From contig BTPP01000003.1 in the NCBI GenBank assembly GCA_037102815.1, forward strand, positions 4,836,001-4,900,000: a stretch of 64,000 nucleotides of DNA, in the 5' to 3' direction. The translations under genes and the position numbers were made by a program. The notes below the pieces were generated by a model, which saw only the letters and a program-made list of their open reading frames with translations, was not told the origin of the DNA and did no database searches. Positions 1 to 9,569 of the stretch are shown here, in pieces (within the stretch, counting starts at the first letter, position 1; each line of letters begins with the position of its first letter). The stretch comes from Neurospora intermedia. Taxonomy: Eukaryota; Ascomycota; Sordariomycetes; Sordariales; Sordariaceae.

Positions 1-2805
1 CTCTTCCAGCTTCCAGGCAGTTTCAAACTCTTCATAGTTGAGTCTACCCCAGCCGCCACGCTCTTTGGCCTCCTTTTCGGCTAGGTCAAGGAATCGCCAT
101 TGGACAAGAGTATTGATTGGTATGTTTGAAGGATCTTGCGGTTCTTGGCTTGCGTCGTGGTGGCCTTCTGCCGTAGTTTTGCTAGAGGATGCAGAAGGGA
201 TGGCGGCAGCATCGGCCTCGTTGGCCTTTCCTTTAGGTGTAGAGTGGTCTTGGGTCTCTCCAGAGACTGGGGTACGAGGCATGGTTTCAGACATATAGTT
301 GGGTCGGAACTGAGGCAGTGTCGGATCGCAGTAACTGGATGTGGAAGCACTCGGTTCGTTGTGATGCACCTCTTCTACCGCCTCGACAGTTTCAGCGCTG
401 TTGGTGGGCTCTTGAATACCGGGTTCGTGCTGCGGTTCTTCGGTAGGCTCGGCTTCAGCTTGAGAGGTCTCATCGATACTATAGCCACTAGCCGCCAGCA
501 GCTCCTGTAGATTCTGCTCGCTGATGGGCTTTTCGCCGTCCCGGTCATTGATATCTTCTGACGGACGGAAGAACAGCATTTCTTCGGCAGCCTTTTGAAT
601 CATACTGCCGTCGGCATGTTGCACCATGCCTTTTTCAATAGACTCGAGCAATGGGCGGTACTTGTCACGGACGGCCTTGGTCTCGGCACACCGAATCGCT
701 ATGTCCTCCTTGAACTTGAAGAGCCTATCGAGGAGCTCATTGAAGGCTTGCTGGACAACCTGGTAAAAGACCTCTTTGCCGGCGTCTTTTTCGGCACCGG
801 GGATCTCCATACCTCCCCACCGCTCAGGAATGCTTCGCGAGGATGTAGACGGGTTGGATTGGGTATCATAATCGTCCACGTCCTCGGCAAACCGGACCTT
901 GGGGGATGATGGCGAGCGTGGCGAAACCGGTTTGGAACTCTCGCCCACTCCATTCAGGTTGGCCAAGATGTCGTCTTCTGGGTCCCAATAGTCCGGGGGC
1001 AATGCACCCTCTTCCTCGTCCAAGTAGAACTGTCGTCTCTTGTAGCGTTCAATGAGCTTTTTCCGCACGTTTCTTTCGGCGCGGGCATAACGACGGTATC
1101 GGGCATCGGCGTCGTCGTTCATCCTCATGACAAATCCCTCACCACGAATGATGTTTTGGTCTGAGTCGTCCTGGTGGGCTCTGGCACGATCGCGGTGTCC
1201 ATCCTCTTCCTCGCTCGTCCCGTCATGATCTTCGTCGGGGTTAGTAACAAAGAGGAGATCGTCGCCTTCCCGTCGTCGACCAGTAAGCAACGAAGGTAGG
1301 TCCTCGACGCGGGCAGGAGGGTTCAGCAAGGCAGCAAAGTAGCGCAGGGACTCTCTGGGCATCCCGTTCGCCTCCTGATTGTTGTATTCGTCCAGGATAG
1401 CAGCGAAAAGGGATTCGCTATCGCGGTTTTCCTGCTGGAAAATGCTCTCAAGCACGGCCTCACGATCGGCTGTGTCGGGTTTGTCCTCATTGACAGCGCT
1501 GGTGCGTCCGTCCATGATTCGCACGTCACCGTTGCTCGTAAAAACCTTTCCATACAGGGGCCGATCACTATCCGATCGAGGGATAGCGCCTTCCCGACCA
1601 AAGAAGCTGCTCACAGGATGTCTACTAGAAATCAGCTGCTTGACTTCGTTAGAGCTCATGACCTGATCGTCGAGGCCTTCCAGCATGTCCTTGTGCATCT
1701 CTTTAAACAGTACGTAATAGGCGCGGAACAAGCGTAGGAAGTCACGGCGGTCCACATAGCCATCTCCGTCAATATCGTAGCCATTGAAGATGCTGAGAAG
1801 CCTGTGCTTGCTTTTGCGGTAGGTGGTGGCGTGCAGAAACTCGGAGAAGCCGATCAGATCATCGTTGTTGGTGTCGTAGAAGGCGAACATGCGGTCGTAC
1901 AGTAGATTCGGGGCATTGTGTCGGTTCGAGCCAGATGGAACGAGAGTGCGCTCAAAGGTCTTGCGATCCATGGCCAGATTCAGACCGTCCGGGTCCTCCT
2001 TCCACTCGGTGTTTGCCAAGAATGTCCATTGTTCCCACAAGGCTTCTAGTTCGGGACGCTCCAAGCCAGTCGACCGAGACAGTTTCGCGATGGCCGCCCT
2101 GTTTAGAACTCGCACGCAGTTGTCGGGGTTTCCTGGATACCATACGGGCTGGAGCTGCCGGGGACCCAACCTAGGGGCGGGAACCTTGATCTTGTAGAAA
2201 ACGTGTGTCTTGATGTGAAGGTCTTGGGACTCGCAAGTCTCGCAGAGGTCGAAGTCGGCACAGTTGGCGCAGCGGTATCGAATGCCACGAATGGGCACTA
2301 TTCCACAAGCGTTGCACTGACAGCCACGGTGAACGTAGGAGCTGCGCCTGGCATTGTCCTCGGAAACTCGAAACAGAAGGTTGACGATATTCTGGCCGGC
2401 GCGGTGATTGGCGTACCCGTCTCCAGGGCCGTTGTCGTTCCACCAGTCGTCATCAGCAACCTGTAGCGCCTGGTCGTCGGCGACAGTCTGAGCATCGGCG
2501 GGTTCGGCGTTGGCGTTGGCGTTGGAAGTGTCTGGGTTGCCTTCTAGGGCACGAGCGGTAGCGGAGTCTTGAGAAACATCGGAGCGGCGGCGGTCGCGGT
2601 CGCGATCGAGGTCGGGGGCAGAGCGTCTGCGGTGGCGGACAGCATTGCTTCGGCGCACTCGACGAGAAGGATCAGGTTCGGGGAGAGACGGGTTGTAGAT
2701 GCGGTAGCAGAAGTAGCCCAGGGAGGCGGCGGCAGCACAGGAGAAGAGGGCGACGCCGATCCGGTGCCTTGTCAGCGTCGAAGCTGCGGCACTTGGGTGT
2801 TCCAT
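1..2805 (-). CDS. ZZ-type zinc finger / EF-hand membrane protein (C-terminus outside window)
   Basis: One uninterrupted minus-strand frame of 935 codons runs from ATG at 2805-2803 to the window edge, so the C-terminus is missing. Residues about 16-36 form a single hydrophobic segment, suggesting an N-terminal membrane anchor. Residues about 160-201 carry a ZZ-like zinc finger (CQCNAC, then CANC, CETC and a late His). Two EF-hand loops follow: DTNNDD at about 311 and DIDGDG at about 344, the second canonical. The rest is acidic and low-complexity, with a basic Arg-rich stretch at about 49-74. A ZZ finger usually binds proteins and EF-hands bind calcium, so a calcium-responsive membrane-tethered adaptor is an inference. 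I recognise the architecture as a conserved fungal type but no characterised orthologue. It is divergent from the 3516 gene across 710 bp. Confidence 0.88.
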   Translation of the reverse strand, partial: MEHPSAAASTLTRHRIGVALFSCAAAASLGYFCYRIYNPSLPEPDPSRRVRRSNAVRHRRRSAPDLDRDRDRRRSDVSQDSATARALEGNPDTSNANANAEPADAQTVADDQALQVADDDWWNDNGPGDGYANHRAGQNIVNLLFRVSEDNARRSSYVHRGCQCNACGIVPIRGIRYRCANCADFDLCETCESQDLHIKTHVFYKIKVPAPRLGPRQLQPVWYPGNPDNCVRVLNRAAIAKLSRSTGLERPELEALWEQWTFLANTEWKEDPDGLNLAMDRKTFERTLVPSGSNRHNAPNLLYDRMFAFYDTNNDDLIGFSEFLHATTYRKSKHRLLSIFNGYDIDGDGYVDRRDFLRLFRAYYVLFKEMHKDMLEGLDDQVMSSNEVKQLISSRHPVSSFFGREGAIPRSDSDRPLYGKVFTSNGDVRIMDGRTSAVNEDKPDTADREAVLESIFQQENRDSESLFAAILDEYNNQEANGMPRESLRYFAALLNPPARVEDLPSLLTGRRREGDDLLFVTNPDEDHDGTSEEEDGHRDRARAHQDDSDQNIIRGEGFVMRMNDDADARYRRYARAERNVRKKLIERYKRRQFYLDEEEGALPPDYWDPEDDILANLNGVGESSKPVSPRSPSSPKVRFAEDVDDYDTQSNPSTSSRSIPERWGGMEIPGAEKDAGKEVFYQVVQQAFNELLDRLFKFKEDIAIRCAETKAVRDKYRPLLESIEKGMVQHADGSMIQKAAEEMLFFRPSEDINDRDGEKPISEQNLQELLAASGYSIDETSQAEAEPTEEPQHEPGIQEPTNSAETVEAVEEVHHNEPSASTSSYCDPTLPQFRPNYMSETMPRTPVSGETQDHSTPKGKANEADAAAIPSASSSKTTAEGHHDASQEPQDPSNIPINTLVQWRFLDLAEKEAKERGGWGRLNYEEFETAWKLEE

Positions 2806-3515
2806 GGTGGTGATGACCGTGATGGTGTTCTCATGGTATCATGCTTGTAACCATGTTGTGGTAAGATGCGCGGTAAGCAAGTGAAGCTTGTTGTGACTTC
2901 TCAATGCCTTTCCTTTGATGGGGGAAGTATTCGCAAAGTTCGAATTTCAAATTCAAAGCTCCGAGCTGAGCTTTCTGAGTGGAAGCGGCAAACGATACTG
3001 GGGAACATTGAAAGCTTCCAGTGCTGTGCTTGGCTTACCCCACAATTTGTTAACATCCCCCCTGGCTCTTCCCCAGTCCTCACAACCCCATACGATACTC
3101 TCCCTTCGTCATCATCCGTCTTGGCCCAGTTCAACGACGAGACAATGGGCATCGCTAGAGGATATATGCCACCATAGGCAACTCTATCAGCAAGGTATCG
3201 AGTCAATAAACACTCAGAAATAGTGAACAACGATATTGCTTGCTTGTCATAGTTTAATTATTCTTTTCCCTTCGACTCACCAGCTTCCAGTTCCATGTTT
3301 TGTTTCCATGTGGTGACCAAGATTTGACTTGCAAATCAACACACAACGTTGTGACTTCACCTCCAAAGAAGCCTTTCCCCGCATCACTGTTGACCAACCT
3401 TGAATACACCACTTAACTCAACTTCTTCTCTCTTCCTATACCTAACTCCTTCATCGCGATACACCCATCCGACCAACAACAACCTCATCACACCACCACC
3501 ACCACAACCACCACC
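2806..3515. promoter_or_regulatory. Divergent intergenic region between ZZ/EF-hand and metallo-hydrolase genes
   Basis: No coding sequence is supported here. The region separates two divergently transcribed genes and must hold both promoters. The last 25 bases before the ATG at 3516 are a CCA/CAA-rich tract (3489-3513), typical of unstructured fungal 5' leaders. Confidence 0.5.
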
Positions 3516-4589
3516 ATGACCGAACAATACCTCATCTGCACCGCCTGCGGCACCCAACACCCCTTTACCGACCGCTCCTCCCTCAAGGCCTGCTTCATCT
3601 GCGACGACCCTCGTCAATTTGTGCCACCCTCAGGGCAATCCTTCACTACCCTTTCCGAGTTGCGTTCCTCCACTTCCCCCAGGTACAAGAATGAGTTTCA
3701 TCCATACAAGTACTCAAGCCCACATGAGAAGTTCAAGGCCGCAAACTCCAAAACGGAGCCAAAAGAGGCAACGGTAGACGAGTTAAAGCAAGCAGAACTC
3801 ATCTCCATCATAACAACCCCCAAGTTTGGCATCGGCCAGCGCGCCATCCTCGTCAGAACCCCCTCGGGGAAGAACGTGCTATGGGACTGCGTCGCCTATC
3901 TGGACGATGAGACTGTACAGAAAATCAAGCAACTGGGAGGCATCGATGCAATAGTGATCAGCCATCCGCACTTTTATACGACGCATCTGGAGTGGGCAAG
4001 GGCTTTTGGTGATTGTCCTGTTTACCTGGCGGCGGATGATAGGAGGTGGAGGGCGAGGCTGGATGAGGGTATCCAAAGGGAGATTACCGAGGAGGAAACG
4101 AGGATTGCGAACAAAGAGGGGGAGGATCTGGGGGTTGTGGCTGTCAAGTTGGGACGCCACTTTGCTGGTAGTTGTATGTCTTTTCTACTCTTCGGATCAT
4201 TGATGGATTTGTTGACAAACTGACAAGTTGAAGTGGTCCTTCACATCCCTCACTCAGGCCGTCTGCTCACAGCAGATACAATCTTCACCACTCCTTCCGG
4301 TCTGTCCAACTGGGAAGTGAACGCGCTGGGGGAGCCTCGTTCATGACCAAAGGATACCAATTCGTACTCGTTTATGTGGAGCATCCCTAACATGATCCCT
4401 CTCAGCGCGGATGAGATCGCGCGCATGTGGGGGATCTTGAAGAAGTATGACTTCAAGAGTACCCATGGCCTGATGCTGGGCCAGGACATTGAGGATGCTA
4501 ATGTCAAGAAGAGGGTATTGGAGAGTGTTCAGATCCAGCTGAAAATGATGGGGGTCAAGGAGCACACCATCTTTAGTGAGGAGATTTGA
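3516..4589 (+). CDS. Metallo-beta-lactamase-fold hydrolase with one in-frame TGA
   Basis: The product resembles fungal metallo-beta-lactamase superfamily proteins of unknown substrate. Exon 1 is 3516-4173, the intron 4174-4227 (GTATGT donor, CTGAC branch, AAG acceptor), exon 2 4228-4589. The N-terminus has a small Cys pattern (CTACG, CFIC). HPHFYTTHLEW at about residue 150 is the HxHxxxxH-like metal motif with its first His present and the spacing altered. GRHF and the LLTADTIFTTPSG segment are the later family landmarks. Exon 2 reads through LSNWEVNALGEPRS and meets TGA at 4344-4346. The same frame then continues with family-like sequence (FMWSIPNMIPLS, MWGILKKYDF, THGLMLG) to a TGA at 4587-4589. 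An intron removing the early stop would be only 36 nt. The gene may be a recent null allele, a readthrough gene or a base-call error. Everything except the stop looks intact. Confidence 0.78.
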
Positions 4590-5101
4590 GCTAGACACAA
4601 TCGTGGGGTGATGATGTTGCCTTTGTTAAGAACATCTTTATGTTCCTTCCCTCAACATGTTCTACAGTCAGAGTACAGCATGCCTTTCCTCTCTTACTCG
4701 AAGGGGGCGACTTTCATATTGAGCAAAAAGACATACAGCACCAGCTTATTACAACCATGCTGGCCGTCAATGACTTATCTAGGGGAGAATGATTGTGATC
4801 ACAAAAATTTTCCCAAGTGCCTATGATCGTATGTACTTTGCTGGAGGTTGGAGGTGAGGAGGTGATTGGGGTCGCGAGACGGGAAGAGGGGAATATATGA
4901 TTGCTAAAAACGAACTTTTGGTTTATGACACGCATTGAGCCAGCAGTATCGTATCCAGGCTACTACTCCAAACCGAAACTCCTCGCATTCCTCTCCGCTG
5001 AACCCCACAAACAACCAAATCTATTTCTTGTCTAGAACCCTCAGCGATCCCCCAGACATTTGTTCCTTCCTTCCTTCCTTGCAGTCCACCACCTCACTCA
5101 C
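4590..5101. other. Convergent 3' intergenic region
   Basis: No gene is supported. The region lies between the 3' ends of the metallo-hydrolase gene (+) and sym-1 (-) and should contain both polyadenylation regions. A short TTCC repeat sits near 5066-5081. Confidence 0.5.
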
Positions 5102-5696
5102 TCACTGCCCATTCAACCAACTCAAATAACAGTTCCACCCAATACTAATCACATTCACAAACAACACGCGATGATCCAACGGCACCACCTTAAAGTTGAC
5201 CATCTGCACAAACGGCCACACCATCCAGTTGGTGCTCAACGCCTCCCAGTAATTCTTCTGCAACTTCTCCTTCACATCCGTCCCCTCCAGGACCGCCATG
5301 GAACCCAGGAAAATCCCAATAAACGTCGGCGCAAACAGGCCCTGGTCGGCCGCCACCCGCGCCAGGATGGTCTTGTTGGTGCTGCCGGGCACGACCACGC
5401 GCTTTTGCAGGAAGCGGAACCACGTGGTGGCGGCGGGCCCGAAGACGGCGCCGCCGTACAAGACCATGCGACCGGTGCGGGTCAGGTCGTGATTGGACAG
5501 CCCCCGACGGTCGACGAGCTGTTGGGCGGCGACGTCGCCGACGCCGAAGAGGATGGAGGTTGTGACGGCTTGGGTTAGGAGGGGGCGCGCGGCCAGTTGG
5601 GCTTTGTACCTGTTTTTGGTTTGTTCGTGTTAAAGAGGGGTGGTGAGAGGGTTGGTGAGATGGTGGGTTGGAAGGGGGGGCTTACCAGCTGAGCAT
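5102..5696 (-). CDS. sym-1: Sym1, Mpv17/PMP22-family mitochondrial inner membrane protein
   Basis: Exon 1 is only 11 nt (5696-5686, ATG CTC AGC TG). The intron is 5685-5610 (GTAAGC donor, CAG acceptor) and exon 2 5609-5102, giving 172 residues. Mpv17/PMP22 family features are all present: [18 protein letters not shown] at the N-terminus, [48 protein letters not shown] and [12 protein letters not shown] at the end, in four hydrophobic segments. In yeast, Sym1 is an inner-membrane channel-like protein needed for growth on ethanol at high temperature. The length and sequence match what I remember of the N. crassa protein. The tiny first exon means the ATG is easily missed by gene finders. Confidence 0.96.
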
Positions 5697-6917
5697 CTTG
5701 GCTGATTTGTGAGGGGGTTGATTATGTGGGTGTGTTTAGGTAGGAATTTGTAGACTGATTTTGATCTACGTCCTTTGAGTTGGGTTGGGTTGTGTTGAGT
5801 CAAGTGTTTGAGTGTTTTAAGAGGCCTGAAAAGCGCAGTGGTGAGGACGATGACCAAGGCGAGGAAGTTCAAAGTGGGTTGACCAACAACGACGACCAAA
5901 CAGAGCTGCCAAGTCCAGAAGGTGAATAACCAGTTGCTTATTTGTCCGCGGGTCCTGAGGGCAAACAGAGTCTTCTCTAGTTGAGATAAAATGGAAATTC
6001 AAGTCTGTTGAGTGAGAGAAAGAAACCTTTAGGGATGGAATTCTCGATCTTCACAATACTCGATGTTTTTCACTTCTCACAAGTCAGCAGAATGCCTTCT
6101 CCAGTCTATAACATTCGTGGTTCAGATATATCAAGACTTGGCAAGTTGTCGTGTTCCTCCCAGCCCAATTTTTTTAAATTCCGCGATCGTGTCGTAGGTT
6201 GAATTATTGTGTTTTTTTCGTAGTAAAAAGACAAAGAAAATACTTACAAGAAGAATGGAAAAGGAAGAGAGTATCAGATCAGTTTCACTCAGAGTCATGG
6301 AGCGAGAGTTTTGTTCAGGCCAGCCTAGATTTTTCAACCTAACGAGCAAAACAGCACAAAAAAAGCAACGAGATCCAGGTGGTCCCTGATCATCATCATT
6401 AGTAAACGTCGTCACCCCTCAAGATGTACATTGCTATTTCCCATAATCCGTTAGACTCTTCAAGCCTCAGTGGCGGTCTCGGGGTTATGCTGCCCTACGA
6501 CGGGACGCTGTCCTTCACAGGCTGTGACGGGCAGAACGGGCAACAACTTGATTCGGGACAATGATACCCGGCCCCCTTCAACCCCACATTATGTGGGGGT
6601 CATACCCCTGTTTGTCAACTTGTCAACCGAACATGATGAGCTGAACTCCAAGTTCTCCGGCAGTTCAACCCATCTTTGACATGACATCATGTGGATCATT
6701 GGGGATTTTGATGCCGATGCCGCGCGAGGCATCTGTTATGCGTATTCATGACCTTGAGCTAATAATTAAATAATTATTTTGTTGGCTCACGAGAGAAATG
6801 GTAACGAACTAGGTTTATCACCATAACAAAGTCACTGGGGCTGTCCAAGAAAGAATATGTGCATTGGGTATCTGTTATTATAAAGCTAGTATGGCATATT
6901 TGCTCTGGCTCCCGTCC
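5697..6917. other. Intergenic region upstream of sym-1 and downstream of pfa-4
   Basis: No coding sequence is supported; the short frames here lack family features. It contains the sym-1 promoter, and its right end must hold the pfa-4 3' end. An AT-only inverted repeat lies at 6759-6776. Confidence 0.5.
6759..6776. repeat. AT-rich perfect inverted repeat
   Basis: AATAATTA at 6759-6766 is the exact reverse complement of TAATTATT at 6769-6776, separated by AA. It lies about 140 bp beyond the pfa-4 stop codon, so it may belong to the pfa-4 3' region. AT-rich palindromes also arise by chance. Confidence 0.6.
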
Positions 6918-8384
6918 TCACTCATGTACTCCGTTGCTTTTTACTTTGCGTCTGCGTATCAGCTCAGCAAGGGGCACGTCCTCGTCTTCATCTCCTTGAC
7001 CATCATCGTATCCGGTGGCCGTCCTGACGAGCGGTGCTGTCTCGGCGACTCCTTGGCCTGGATATCCATAATTCTCCTCCTCGTCCACATCGACACCGTA
7101 ATCCCACAACGTATCTCCCTCGCTATTCATCCACGCTCTACCGTCTTGTGGTGGTGAGCGAGTCCTTGAGCGCTCCTCGTACCCCTCATCCTCCTCTAAC
7201 TCAGCCATGATCTCGTCCTCTTCAGACGAGTGCTGTCTCCTCTGCTGTCGCCTCCTCAAATCCTCCTGCTGCCTCCTCTTGAACGCAGTCTTCATGTCCT
7301 CGGAACTGCGGTAGTAGTCGACTCCCGACTTTTCTGTACTCAGATTCTCCCTAGCACCCGGCCACTTCCCCCCAGCACCCGCCCTCTCCCTGCGCAGCTT
7401 CTCCGGGTCCGGCGGCGGCCACATACCCACCCGATCATTAAACCCATTCTCCTCGTACTCCCACCCCGTCCCCTTCCAAGGCGTGTCATTGCTGATCTTT
7501 GGCCCACCGCCACCAATCGGCAAGAACCACCTCAAAAAGTTGTTCGTCCCCATCGCCTGCGCCATGTTCGACCAAAACCCATTATCATACGGGAACTCTA
7601 CCTTAACGGGCACGAACCCACCGTGCCCATCCGCGCCCCAGTAATCATCTCCATCATATGACCTTGCCAAAAGCGTCTCGTGCCTCTCCGCCTCCCACTC
7701 CTCAATCATCGTCTTGCCCAGCATCCAGCTCCGCACCGTGGTAACCAACAGAACCATCAGCGCGAACTGCGTCGCAAACCAGGCGATGCTCAGCATCGTA
7801 CAGCCCAGCAGCGCTCCCACACTGGGGCCCAGGTAAGCGGGAACGTGTCGCTGATCCCAAAGGCCGTAGTATAGTCTCGTCCAGAGCAGACGGGCAAAGT
7901 AGACCAGCGCGGCGTTGGTGTATACCAGGAAGCGCAAAAAGTGCGGGAAGGTTTGTAACGAAACGCAGTTGCCTGTCCACGGGCAATGGTGGTCCATGCG
8001 CGGGATGCAGCGGGCACAATGCCGGCAGTGGTGGGCGCGCGGAGGCTTGGGGGCGTCGCACTTCTTGCACCATCTTGCTTTTTGCGGTCCTCCTCCTCCT
8101 CTTTTGTTCTTGTTATTATTATTGTTCTCTCCCTTCTCTTTCGGTGGGAACTTGTATTGGCCTGGATCGACGGTGCAGGCTTGGTAGTAGGTGAGCCAGA
8201 GGCAGACGAGAAGGATATTGAAGGTTATGGATTCGCGGCGGGTGAGCGGACCGGGAGCGAGGTCGGCACTGGTGTTGAAGAGGTATTGCGAGTAGTAGCC
8301 GAGGAAGATGATGAGGCCGCAGACGGCGGGGATGGCGAAGCGTTGGAGGCCGCGGGTGGTAGGGCCGGTTTGGAGGTTGGTCAT
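6918..8384 (-). CDS. pfa-4: DHHC palmitoyltransferase Pfa4 (ER protein S-acyltransferase)
   Basis: A single-exon gene of 488 residues. It transfers palmitate to cysteines of membrane proteins; yeast Pfa4 acts in the ER, for example on chitin synthase Chs3. Two hydrophobic segments (about 16-36 and 53-68) precede the cysteine-rich domain at 106-141. That domain has the full zinc pattern (WCKKCDAPKPPRAHHCRHC) and the catalytic DHHC at 131-134 followed by PWTGNCV. Two more membrane segments follow at about 150-166 and 185-215. An Asn run at 87-92 and a Gly run at 96-99 sit just before the cysteine-rich domain. The C-terminal 200 residues are charged and disordered, longer than in yeast. An upstream ATG at 8391-8389 is closed by a stop after three codons, supporting the start at 8384. 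Confidence 0.95.
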   Translation of the reverse strand: MTNLQTGPTTRGLQRFAIPAVCGLIIFLGYYSQYLFNTSADLAPGPLTRRESITFNILLVCLWLTYYQACTVDPGQYKFPPKEKGENNNNNKNKRGGGGPQKARWCKKCDAPKPPRAHHCRHCARCIPRMDHHCPWTGNCVSLQTFPHFLRFLVYTNAALVYFARLLWTRLYYGLWDQRHVPAYLGPSVGALLGCTMLSIAWFATQFALMVLLVTTVRSWMLGKTMIEEWEAERHETLLARSYDGDDYWGADGHGGFVPVKVEFPYDNGFWSNMAQAMGTNNFLRWFLPIGGGGPKISNDTPWKGTGWEYEENGFNDRVGMWPPPDPEKLRRERAGAGGKWPGARENLSTEKSGVDYYRSSEDMKTAFKRRQQEDLRRRQQRRQHSSEEDEIMAELEEDEGYEERSRTRSPPQDGRAWMNSEGDTLWDYGVDVDEEENYGYPGQGVAETAPLVRTATGYDDGQGDEDEDVPLAELIRRRKVKSNGVHE

Positions 8385-9569
8385 CTTGACATGGTACTCG
8401 AGGAGTCTTTGGGTCTTGGTGCGAATATCGGGGATTCGGTCGGCGGATGGTTCGGCAGTGATTGTGGTAGGAAGTGTCGCGTGGGATTAGTCAGTAGAGC
8501 AAGACCTTAGAGATATGCTGTGTGTCTGAGCGAATGTCGAGAAATCAAAAATGTGTCACCATTAGAAAAAAGAAAAAGAGAAAAAAAAAACCACATGTAT
8601 GACTGTCGAAAGGAAGGAAGGGGTCGGATTCCACAAAGCTTCGATGGAAGTCGGGTTAAGTTGCAGTTGGAAATGTAACCGCGGGAGCTTTGGGGAGCCG
8701 CGGCGGATGGTGGAGGGGAGTGGCGGTAACGTCAGAGGTGCAGCCGATGCAGCCCGGGGATGATGATGCTGTTAGCAGCTACTTCTCTTGTCGCATGGAC
8801 TATGCGGGAGAGTGCTCGATACCCCTTAACAGCGGCTTCCCTCCAGCAACCATCACAACAACCGGCCGCCCCGGCAGGCAGATGTCAGGAGAGAAAAAAA
8901 AGGGGGGTCATTATCCCCCGGAACTCCAGGCTTATCCCAGGCTTCTGGAGCCACTCAACGGAGATCTTATTGGCGATGGAAACAGGGGCTGACTTGAGAT
9001 TCAGTCCGTGATTCCTGACAGCGGCGGACTGCTACTGCGTATACTAGTCATGGAGGCCCTTTCCTTTTCCGCTTCTTTCTCATGCAATACAATTAACGTC
9101 ATGTCAGCTCGTTTCCACTGGGGAAACAGCATGGGTTAATGACATTATATTCTCATTTGAAGATACCTATTTCCAGTGTCCATATTGTAGACTGTTTACC
9201 TCCACTCCAGCCTTTCGTTGCACAAGTTTTACATTAAACTTATAAACAACCATACTTACTTACCCCTTTGAGCTCCATGGCGTCCGGGGCGACTGGAGGG
9301 TCACAGCTCTCGGCGTTTTGGTGAGTGGAAACTGTCCATGATGCCGCCGACAAGTTGCATGTAGATGCATGCATACCCGTCCACAGCAAACATATACTGA
9401 CTGAAACTTTATTTAAACCGACTAGTGCCGTAGCTTCCTTCCTTTGGCTTGGTCATAGTATAGAAAGTCACCAACTGATTGGTATGTGGAAGGAAAAAGA
9501 AGTATTCACAACATGTTACACAACGGATAGCTACTTACACGCGGAACAGAACAACCGCGAGTCTCATCC
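8385..9569. other. Intergenic region between pfa-4 and the GT90 gene
   Basis: It holds the pfa-4 promoter and probably the first exon or exons of the glycosyltransferase. A candidate first exon, ATG at 9277 to a GTGAGT donor at 9321 (MASGATGGSQLSAF), has good splice context. Its phase does not fit any acceptor I can place, so I leave it unassigned. Nothing else is supported. Confidence 0.4.

Noticed and set aside
4317-4352. A 36-nt intron removing the TGA in the metallo-hydrolase gene
   Set aside because: Far shorter than the other introns in the window (52 nt or more) and without a branch site.
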